NCBI GenBank assembly: GCA_947175375.1
Contig: CAMWMT010000232.1
Span: forward strand, 1 to 5,153
Direction: 5' to 3'
DNA length: 5,153 nt
Origin: an uncultured Clostridiaceae bacterium
GTDB lineage: Bacteria; Bacillota; Clostridia; Lachnospirales; Lachnospiraceae
Within the stretch, counting starts at the first letter, position 1. Each line of letters begins with the position of its first letter. The position numbers and the translations under genes are program-made. Positions 1 through 5,153 of the stretch are shown here, piece by piece. The notes below the pieces were generated by a model. The model saw nothing but the letters and a program-made list of their open reading frames with translations. It did not search any database and was not told the origin of the DNA.

Positions 1-450
1 GATTCTGGCTGCTTTTTGAAATACAGACTGAATCTCTTTATATCCTGCATCTTCCGGGTGCAGGATATTTTTGAACATCAGCGTCTGCTTTAAAAAAGGA
101 GCGATGTAGGTCTCTTCCCATTCATCCGCATAAGAGAAATCCAGAATCTGAGGAGTGAACAGGAGCACATCATGTATGGCATCTGTTCCGAATCCGGTGA
201 TCTGATGAAGCTCTCCGCTGTTCATGATACAGAGATCGCCTTCCTTTAACAGGTGTTCCTGCAGGTTGATCTCCAGAAGGTAATTTCCTTTTTTTACAAA
301 AAGGATCTCCACATAGTCATGCCAGTGGCGTTTTACAAAAAAGTGTTCCGGATAAGGGGTTCCTTTTCCGGCTGTAAAGTGCATGACGCGGACCGGTTGT
401 TCACGGGTGCCGTGGATCACATTTTCTTTCAGGGACAGATCGGGGTACAT
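1..450 (-). CDS. AraC-family transcriptional regulator, N-terminal cupin half (3' end outside window)
   Basis: The reverse strand reads open for exactly 150 codons from an ATG at 450-448 to the window edge. AAGGAG (plus positions 458-463) lies 7 nt before the ATG and supports this start. The product begins MYPDLSLKENVIHGTREQ. Around residues 36-90 it has the pattern of an AraC sugar-sensing cupin: the His-Trp-His triplet 42-44, then YVEILFVKKGNYLLEI, then GDLCIMNSGELHQITG with His82. This barrel normally binds a small effector, and DNA is bound by two helix-turn-helix motifs at the C-terminus. That part is not in the window, so the family call rests on the N-terminal half and on the context. 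The gene is divergent from the alpha-glucosidase, with 220 bp between the start codons. The inference is that it controls that enzyme, probably as an activator responding to an alpha-glucoside. A plain cupin protein without DNA-binding motifs is the alternative. Confidence 0.85.
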   Translation of the reverse strand, partial: MYPDLSLKENVIHGTREQPVRVMHFTAGKGTPYPEHFFVKRHWHDYVEILFVKKGNYLLEINLQEHLLKEGDLCIMNSGELHQITGFGTDAIHDVLLFTPQILDFSYADEWEETYIAPFLKQTLMFKNILHPEDAGYKEIQSVFQKAARI

Positions 451-464
451 GGAAAGGCTCCTTT

Positions 465-474
465 TTTTGCAAAA
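465..474. repeat. 10-bp perfect palindrome in the regulator's leader
   Basis: TTTTGCAAAA is its own reverse complement and lies just upstream of the regulator's ribosome binding site, inside its predicted transcript. It could be a regulator half-site or simple A/T-tract chance. Nothing else in the window repeats it. Confidence 0.25.
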
Positions 475-503
475 TACTGTAAAATGTCAGGATTGTGTTA
501 TTT

Positions 504-532
504 ATTATACAGAATAATGCAAGTAATAACAA
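504..532 (-). promoter_or_regulatory. Sigma-A type promoter of the araC-like regulator
   Basis: Read on the reverse strand, TTGTTA (532-527, 4 of 6 matches to the -35 consensus) is followed by a 17-bp spacer and a perfect TATAAT (509-504). Transcription would start near 497, giving a leader of about 47 nt before the ATG at 450. The -35 end lies only a few bases from the inverted repeat at 537-550, so a protein bound there could affect this promoter as well. Confidence 0.7.
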
Positions 533-536
533 GAAA

Positions 537-564
537 AAGTATATATACTTCTATATAAAGAAGT
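537..564. promoter_or_regulatory. Two overlapping inverted repeats, candidate operator and activator-dependent promoter for the glucosidase
   Basis: AAGTATATATACTT (537-550) is a perfect 14-bp palindrome. It overlaps a second inverted repeat, ACTTCT-atataa-AGAAGT (547-564). On the plus strand TATACT (544-549) matches the -10 consensus in 5 of 6 bases, but no -35-like hexamer lies 16-18 bp upstream (the bases there are AAGTAA-like). A fair -10 without a -35 is common at promoters that need an activator. This fits the divergent AraC-type regulator, but binding is inferred. AraC proteins often use direct repeats, so another factor could be the binder. The region is very A+T-rich, which weakens the significance. 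Confidence 0.4.
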
Positions 565-599
565 CCGGAGGGTATTGTTCCTTCCTGCGCTGATCCGTA

Positions 600-618
600 T
601 GCCCGGGACAGGCGGGCA
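600..618 (+). other. Small GC-rich hairpin in the glucosidase 5' leader
   Basis: TGCCCG (600-605) and CGGGCA (613-618) form a 6-bp perfect stem with a 7-nt loop (GGACAGG). It has no U-tract, so it is not an intrinsic terminator. It sits in the otherwise unexplained 120-nt stretch between the inverted repeats and the glucosidase ribosome binding site. It might stabilise the mRNA or have no role. Confidence 0.35.
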
Positions 619-659
619 GGTATTTGAACAGTAAATCTGGATACAGGAGTTTATATATC

Positions 660-665
660 AGGAGG
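660..665 (+). promoter_or_regulatory. Ribosome binding site of the alpha-glucosidase
   Basis: AGGAGG lies 5 nt before ATG 671 and 8 nt before ATG 674. The 8-nt distance is nearer the usual optimum, so the second Met may be the main start. Starting at 674 would also make residue numbers agree with the remembered B. obeum enzyme (nucleophile Asp307, Trp169). A second AGGAG at 645-649 has no start codon at a suitable distance. Confidence 0.75.
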
Positions 666-670
666 AAAGC

Positions 671-2671
671 ATGATGATCAAAAAATATGTCTATGGGAGT
701 CCGTTTGAGACAGAAGCGGTTGTTGTGAATATGGAGGCGGCAGAAGGTATTCCGGCATATGGGGCCATCAGCACAGAAGACGGGTTTTCTTTTACTTGTA
801 AACTTGATGCAGAGGATGTGGTCTATGGGCTTGGAGAAGCGAACCGGGGGATCAACAAGAGAGGTTACTGCTATGTCAGTGACTGCACAGATGACCCGAA
901 CCATACAGAAGGTAAGAGGTCTTTGTATGGAGCCCATAATTTTATCGTGGTGTCCGGTGCGCAGACATTTGGACTGTTTCTCGACTATCCGGCAAAGATG
1001 ACCTTTGATATTGGTTACACACGTATGGATACGCTGAAGATTACCTGCGATCATGCAGATCTGTATCTGTATGTGATCGAGGGAGCGACTCCTTATGAGA
1101 TTGTAAAGCAGTTCCGTAAGATCATCGGAAGAAGCTATATTCCGCCGAAGTTCGCTTTCGGGTTCGGGCAGAGCCGCTGGGGATACCGGACGAAAGAAGA
1201 TTATCGGGAAGTGGCAGACGGATATCGGGAGAATCATATTCCTGTGGATATGATCTATATGGATATCGATTACATGCAGGACTATAAGGATTTTACCCTG
1301 AATGAAGAGAATTTTGCAGATTTTCCCGAATTTCTCAAAGAGATGAAGGGGCGGAACATCCGTTTGATCCCGATCATTGACGCAGGGGTCAAGATCGAAA
1401 AAGGTTACGATATCTATGAAGAAGGCGTGCAAAACCGGTATTTCTGCCAGAAAGAGGACGGCAGTGATTTTGTGGCTGCTGTATGGCCGGGGTATACACA
1501 TTTTCCGGATGTTCTGAACCCGGAAGCGAGAAAATGGTTTGGAGACAAGTATCAGATCCTGACTGATCAGGGAATCGAGGGTTTTTGGAACGATATGAAT
1601 GAGCCGGCGATCTTCTACACGCCGGAAGGAGTCCAGGAAGCCGGAGAGACAGTAAAGGAATTCGTGGAGAATGCCAATGGGGAGCATTCCGGCTTCTTTA
1701 AAGTAAAGGATAAGGTGCTGGGTCTGTCCAATAATGAAAAAGACTATCGGTCCTTCTATCATCAGATTGGTGAGCAGCGGGTCCGCCATGACAGGGTCCA
1801 TAATCTTTTTGGCTATAACATGACAAGGGCGGCAGGAGAAGCGTTCGATCGGATCGACCCGGACAGGCGTTTTCTGATGTTCTCCCGCTCTTCCTACATA
1901 GGGATGCATCGCTATGGCGGCATCTGGACCGGAGATAACATGTCCTGGTGGAGCCACATCCTTCTGAACCTGAAGATGATGCCTTCCCTGAATATGTGCG
2001 GATTTCTGTATACCGGCGCGGATCTGGGAGGCTTTGGTGCGGATACCACGAGGGATTTGGTGCTGCGCTGGCTGGCGCTTGGGATATTCACGCCTCTGAT
2101 GCGCAATCATTCCGCACTGGGTACGAGAGTGCAGGAGTGCTTCCGCTTTGAGGATGTGGAAGATTTTCGTCATGTAGTAGGAGTTCGTTACCAACTGCTC
2201 CCGTATCTGTACAGCGAATACATGAAAGCGGCGCTTTCGGACGATATGTATTTCAGGCCTCTTGCGTTCGTATATCCTGAAGATTCTCATGCGTCTCAGG
2301 TGGAGGATCAGCTGATGCTGGGCGATGAGATTATGATCGCTCCGGTCTACACGCAGAATGCGAAGGGACGTTACGTCTATCTTCCGGAGGAGATGAAGTT
2401 TGTCAAATTCCTGCCGGATGGTTCCGTGTACGAAGAAATCCTGCTCGCAGGTCATCACTATGTGGAGATCGCGCTGAACGAGGTTCCGCTCTTTATCCGT
2501 CAGGGAAGATGCATCCCACTGGCTGCGCCTGCAGAGTATATGGAAGCGCTTGATACCGAACATCTGATGGTAATCGGATATCCGGGTTCTGAATATGTAC
2601 TGTATGAAGATGATGGAATCCACAAGGATTATGATGCGCCGGAGAATCTGAGAACGCTGAAATTCGAATAG
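671..2671 (+). CDS. GH31 alpha-glucosidase, isomaltase-like
   Basis: This enzyme hydrolyses terminal alpha-glucosidic bonds with retention of configuration, releasing glucose. The 666 residues follow the GH31 order: N-terminal beta-sandwich (about 1-140), (beta/alpha)8 barrel (about 155-500) and C-terminal beta domains. Key residues are visible. GFWNDMNEP (304-312) holds the nucleophile Asp308. GGIWTGDN (416-423) holds the acid/base Asp422, with the conserved Arg406 shortly before it. MDIDYM holds Asp198 in the sugar-binding pocket, and MRNHS holds His480. No signal peptide or membrane helix is present, so it should act in the cytoplasm on imported sugars. From memory the protein is very close to the 663-residue B. 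obeum alpha-glucosidase, which prefers alpha-1,6 (isomaltose) over alpha-1,4. Trp170 in FGQSRWGY corresponds to that enzyme's specificity-setting Trp169. The frame is intact, a strong terminator follows, and no sugar transporter adjoins it. The gene uses no TTA, CTA or TCA codons. Exact substrate is inferred. Confidence 0.95.
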   Translation: MMIKKYVYGSPFETEAVVVNMEAAEGIPAYGAISTEDGFSFTCKLDAEDVVYGLGEANRGINKRGYCYVSDCTDDPNHTEGKRSLYGAHNFIVVSGAQTFGLFLDYPAKMTFDIGYTRMDTLKITCDHADLYLYVIEGATPYEIVKQFRKIIGRSYIPPKFAFGFGQSRWGYRTKEDYREVADGYRENHIPVDMIYMDIDYMQDYKDFTLNEENFADFPEFLKEMKGRNIRLIPIIDAGVKIEKGYDIYEEGVQNRYFCQKEDGSDFVAAVWPGYTHFPDVLNPEARKWFGDKYQILTDQGIEGFWNDMNEPAIFYTPEGVQEAGETVKEFVENANGEHSGFFKVKDKVLGLSNNEKDYRSFYHQIGEQRVRHDRVHNLFGYNMTRAAGEAFDRIDPDRRFLMFSRSSYIGMHRYGGIWTGDNMSWWSHILLNLKMMPSLNMCGFLYTGADLGGFGADTTRDLVLRWLALGIFTPLMRNHSALGTRVQECFRFEDVEDFRHVVGVRYQLLPYLYSEYMKAALSDDMYFRPLAFVYPEDSHASQVEDQLMLGDEIMIAPVYTQNAKGRYVYLPEEMKFVKFLPDGSVYEEILLAGHHYVEIALNEVPLFIRQGRCIPLAAPAEYMEALDTEHLMVIGYPGSEYVLYEDDGIHKDYDAPENLRTLKFE

Positions 2672-2686
2672 TCACTATTTGAGGTC

Positions 2687-2733
2687 AAGGTGTAAAACCT
2701 GCACATGCAGCAGGTTTTACACCTTTTTTCTTT
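2687..2733 (+). terminator. Intrinsic (rho-independent) terminator after the alpha-glucosidase
   Basis: A perfect 16-bp stem is formed by AAGGTGTAAAACCTGC (2687-2702) and GCAGGTTTTACACCTT (2710-2725). The loop is 7 nt (ACATGCA), and a T-rich run of TTTTTTCTTT (2724-2733) follows. It begins 15 nt after the glucosidase stop codon. No A-tract precedes it on the left, so it should work only for rightward transcription. It separates the glucosidase from the ABC operon. Confidence 0.95.
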
Positions 2734-2770
2734 CAAAAAACTTAATTTTTCTAAAGAGTGGCCGCTTTGT

Positions 2771-2799
2771 TTGACATCGAAATACGGGCAGGGTATGAT
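2771..2799 (+). promoter_or_regulatory. Near-consensus sigma-A promoter of the ABC-transporter operon
   Basis: A perfect TTGACA (2771-2776), a 17-bp spacer and TATGAT (2794-2799, 5 of 6 matches) make this the best promoter in the window. Transcription would start near 2806, giving a leader of about 38 nt. No inverted repeat or attenuator is visible between it and the start codon at 2844, so constitutive or lightly regulated expression is likely. Confidence 0.88.
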
Positions 2800-2843
2800 A
2801 AAGGCAGAAACACCTGGAAGTACAGCGCAGAAAGGAAAAGAGG

Positions 2844-4889
2844 ATGCAAAGACGAATTATATTAGCGGCAGTCATGCTTTTTTGCGTACTGGCTCTGTGG
2901 GCGGCTGCGGGAAACCGTATGGTATATGCGGATGAAGCGGCTCCGGCAGATGTGTTTTCCGGTACGGTTGAGTTACTGAAGCAGGAGAACAGCTATTATG
3001 TCATGCAGGTGACAGTGGAAAATAAAGGGGAAGATTTTACCGGTACAGTACAGCTGGTATTTGTGAGCGCGGGCTCTTACAATTGTGCTTATAGTACGGA
3101 TATTGTTCTTCCTTCCCATGGGAAGAAGCAGTTTACTGTCAATGTCATGGAGCAGGCGGCAGAAACTCTGCGTGGAGTGTGCAGGCTGAATTTTCTTGAC
3201 GAGAAGGGGAATGCTCTTCAGTCTATCCAGTTGAATAATGTGTTTGGCAATGCGATACCGGGGATTTCGGTAGGGATCCTGTCGGACAACTATTCGGGGC
3301 TTACCTTTATGGATGCGGGAGGAGAGGATTTTTCGCTGAAAGGAACCAACAGCCCTCTGGAACTGGTGGAACTGAACGCGGATAATCTGCAGGGATATCT
3401 GGACGGGTTATATTTTCTAATCATTGACCAGTTTAACGTGTTCTCATTAAGTGAAGAGAAGATTCAGGCGATCCAGGACTGGGTAAGAGGCGGCGGGTGG
3501 CTGCTGATTGGAACCGGCGCTTATGCGGAGCAGACTCTTTCCGGGTTTGATCCGGATTTCTTTGAGGCGGATATTCTTGGGATCAGTGAGCCGGGCGAAG
3601 ATAATACGGCTCAGATGAATATAGACCGCAGTGGATATTATTACAGTTATACTGCTGCAGGAGTCGATTTCAGGAAGATATCCATAGCTGAACTGGATGT
3701 AAGGACAGCGAATGGGTTTGTTTATGAAAGTGAGCAGAATCCGGGCTTTTGTATGTCTGCCGGGGGTGGCATGGTAATGATTTTCAACATTTCTCTGGGG
3801 GAAGGAGAACTGCAGAAGCTGGACACGTACGCTGTCCGGGGGATGTATGAGGAACCGATGTATCAGTCCAACAGTTATCAGTCTTTTAATGGTTCTTCTG
3901 ATCTGGCTTATGCGGTAAGGGATGCTCTTGCGTTTATCGACAGCAGCAATACGAACCTTGACCTCAGCCTGCTGGAAATATTAATTGGTGTCTATGTAGT
4001 ACTGATCGGCCCGGTGTTGTATCTGGTGCTCCGCAGAGGGAAAAAAAGTGAATGGTACTGGATCGGCGTGCCGGCGCTGGGACTTCTCTTTATTGCAGGC
4101 GTATATCTCTTCGGACAGGGCGTGCGGGTGAATGATACGAGGGTCTATTCGGTTACCGCCCAGCAGGCGGACAGTAATCGGGAAATGACGTATTTTCTGG
4201 CGTATCATTCAGGTGTAAAGCCATGGGATATGATCTTGGAGGACTGTTATGAGGCTGCCGGACCAGGATGGATCGGGTACTACGGCGGCTATAATTCTCC
4301 TGCCAGCGAATATTTTTACACAGTGAGAGAGAGCCAGGAAGGACTTCGGATCGGAATCAAACCCCATGAAAATTTTGAGAGCGGATATCTCTATGCGGAA
4401 GGAAAGGCAGAGGGCAGAGGAACGATCCGGGGCACCGGTCTGAAAGAAGTTGCTGTCAGCGGGGCAATAGATGGAACCGTCGCAAATGATACGGATCGTG
4501 ATCTGGCGTATTTGGCGGTATGGAACGGTTCTTATATTATGGCGTTCTCGGATGTGAAGGCAGGAGAGAGCCTTGACCTGCAGCAGGCCGCCCGGGACGG
4601 GAGATGTGTGTATGAGGGTATGGTGCCCTATTATGATAATCTAATGAGCGAAATGACCAACCGGTACTGGTATCGTTCAAAACGGGATTATGAAGAGGAT
4701 GATATCGCAGCGCTCATCATCGGCCTTGGAATCGCGGACCAGGCTAAGCCGGCAGATGAAAGCTCCGTGGTGCTGGCAGGCGTTATCAGGGATTACCGCA
4801 AGACAGTTGCGGACAGATGCAATGAGACTTCCTATGGATGTCTGTATTCCTACGCGGAAATGGAGGTGGCGCCGGATGCTTCAAATTAA
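2844..4889 (+). CDS. Large exported membrane-anchored protein with GATase1-like region, linked to an ABC transporter; function unknown
   Basis: The start ATG follows AAAGGA (2831-2836) with 7-nt spacing and opens a clear signal peptide. Residues 1-29 have two Arg, a hydrophobic stretch (about 5-22) and a likely cleavage after VYA29. Residues about 37-130 look beta-rich and Ig-like (QVTVENKGEDFTGTVQLVF). Residues about 140-320 resemble the class I glutamine amidotransferase-like fold of some ABC-linked membrane proteins: ISVGIL (141-146), YFLIIDQF (190-197), then IQDWVRGGGWLLIGTG (210-225). No catalytic Cys elbow is seen, so a structural or binding role is more likely than catalysis. Helices at about 377-396 and 405-424 flank a basic loop (RRGKK), which places both large domains outside the cell. 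The C-terminal domain (425-681) is Tyr/Gly-rich and was not recognised. The end overlaps the next gene, an ABC ATPase, by 14 nt in another frame, which suggests one transporter complex or its accessory. Low similarity to GldG or DUF4350-type proteins is possible but untested. Confidence 0.85.
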   Translation: MQRRIILAAVMLFCVLALWAAAGNRMVYADEAAPADVFSGTVELLKQENSYYVMQVTVENKGEDFTGTVQLVFVSAGSYNCAYSTDIVLPSHGKKQFTVNVMEQAAETLRGVCRLNFLDEKGNALQSIQLNNVFGNAIPGISVGILSDNYSGLTFMDAGGEDFSLKGTNSPLELVELNADNLQGYLDGLYFLIIDQFNVFSLSEEKIQAIQDWVRGGGWLLIGTGAYAEQTLSGFDPDFFEADILGISEPGEDNTAQMNIDRSGYYYSYTAAGVDFRKISIAELDVRTANGFVYESEQNPGFCMSAGGGMVMIFNISLGEGELQKLDTYAVRGMYEEPMYQSNSYQSFNGSSDLAYAVRDALAFIDSSNTNLDLSLLEILIGVYVVLIGPVLYLVLRRGKKSEWYWIGVPALGLLFIAGVYLFGQGVRVNDTRVYSVTAQQADSNREMTYFLAYHSGVKPWDMILEDCYEAAGPGWIGYYGGYNSPASEYFYTVRESQEGLRIGIKPHENFESGYLYAEGKAEGRGTIRGTGLKEVAVSGAIDGTVANDTDRDLAYLAVWNGSYIMAFSDVKAGESLDLQQAARDGRCVYEGMVPYYDNLMSEMTNRYWYRSKRDYEEDDIAALIIGLGIADQAKPADESSVVLAGVIRDYRKTVADRCNETSYGCLYSYAEMEVAPDASN

Positions 4890-5153
4890 TCATCTGTATA
4901 AAAATTATGGGAAGTTCCAGGCAGTCCGTGATCTGACCCTTTACATTCCTGAAGGGGAACTATTCGGGTTTGCGGGTCCGAATGGCGCAGGCAAGACAAC
5001 CACCATCCGTATTGTGTGCGGATTGATGTTGCCGACAGCCGGAGAGATCCTGATCGGCGGTATGAACGCACGAACGGATAGAAAAGAGATTAAGAAGCAG
5101 ATTGGTTATGTGCCGGATTTCTTTGGAGTATATGATAATCTGAAAGTGAGAGA
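4876..5153 (+). CDS. ABC transporter ATP-binding protein, ABC-2/CcmA-like (3' end outside window)
   Basis: This is the nucleotide-binding subunit that would power a membrane transporter, probably an ABC-2 type exporter, from the cytoplasmic face. The 92 whole codons present begin MLQINHLYKNYGKFQAVRDL. They include the A-loop Tyr11 and the Walker A motif GPNGAGKTT (34-42). GYVPD (77-81) stands at the Q-loop, where Asp81 replaces the usual Gln. The signature motif, Walker B and H-loop lie beyond the window. GGAGG (4862-4866) is 9 nt before the ATG and lies inside the preceding gene. The start overlaps that gene by 14 nt, so translation is probably coupled and the two products are likely partners. 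The text at 77-92, IGYVPDFFGVYDNLKV, resembles a subset of CcmA-type ATPases with Asp at this place. The permease is expected next downstream. The transported substrate cannot be told from this part. Confidence 0.95.
   Translation, partial: MLQINHLYKNYGKFQAVRDLTLYIPEGELFGFAGPNGAGKTTTIRIVCGLMLPTAGEILIGGMNARTDRKEIKKQIGYVPDFFGVYDNLKVR

Noticed and set aside
253..558. Plus-strand open frame of 101 codons
   Set aside because: It is antisense to the regulator's cupin region and runs through its promoter; the coding evidence is clearly on the minus strand.
624..659. TTGAAC as a possible -35 for the glucosidase
   Set aside because: The only -10-like sequence (TATATA at 652) is 22 bp away and would start transcription at the start codon, downstream of the ribosome site.
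551..2623. Long open frame on the minus strand opposite the glucosidase
   Set aside because: It is in codon register with the glucosidase and is explained by the absence of TTA, CTA and TCA codons there. Its translation is rich in His, Arg and Ile with no recognisable domain, it would start at GTG, and no ribosome site was identified.
2736..2750. A-run and T-run (AAAAA-cttaa-TTTTT) as a second terminator or UP element
   Set aside because: The stem would be only five A-T pairs without a G-C core, and it is too far upstream of the -35 at 2771 to be a typical UP element.
2883..2888. Cys14 of the 681-residue protein as a lipoprotein anchor
   Set aside because: It sits in the middle of the hydrophobic core (LFCVLA) rather than at the end of a lipobox; a standard cleavage after VYA29 fits better.
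2705..2935. Plus-strand open frame of 76 codons
   Set aside because: It begins inside the terminator loop and overlaps the signal-peptide region of the next gene in another frame; no ribosome site.
3981..4208. Minus-strand open frame of 75 codons
   Set aside because: It lies opposite the transmembrane hairpin of the 681-residue protein, has a low-complexity basic composition and has no start signals.

Overview
The window looks like a chromosomal fragment of a Gram-positive gut anaerobe of the Lachnospiraceae type (Blautia, Dorea or a close relative). The reasons are moderate G+C content, strong AGGAGG-type ribosome binding sites, sigma-A style promoters, and a GH31 alpha-glucosidase that closely resembles, from memory, the characterised Blautia (Ruminococcus) obeum enzyme. 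The genus is an inference. No RNA gene, insertion sequence, CRISPR array or phage gene is visible.

Left part (1-2733): a carbohydrate-use locus. An AraC-type regulator, of which only the N-terminal cupin-like half is in the window, is transcribed leftward from 450. A complete GH31 alpha-glucosidase is transcribed rightward from 671 (or 674) to 2671. The 220-bp gap between them holds a good minus-strand promoter for the regulator, two overlapping inverted repeats that could be an operator, and a small GC-rich hairpin in the glucosidase leader. No comparably good sigma-A promoter is visible for the glucosidase. This would fit an enzyme gene switched on by the divergent activator when an alpha-glucoside is present. 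The glucosidase has no signal peptide, so it probably hydrolyses imported isomaltose- or maltose-type sugars in the cytoplasm. A textbook intrinsic terminator at 2687-2733 closes the unit.

Right part (2771-5153): a separate, rightward ABC-transporter operon that runs off the window. A near-consensus promoter (TTGACA, 17-bp spacer, TATGAT) leads into a 681-residue envelope protein. This protein has a signal peptide, a beta-rich ectodomain, a region like class I glutamine amidotransferase folds, a two-helix membrane hairpin and a second ectodomain. Its end overlaps by 14 nt the start of an ABC ATPase that is truncated by the window edge. The ATPase has an Asp where the Q-loop Gln normally sits. 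Its permease is expected downstream. The function of the large envelope protein is not known; it is the least described element here. The two halves share orientation but appear transcriptionally separate, and nothing in the sequence links them functionally.
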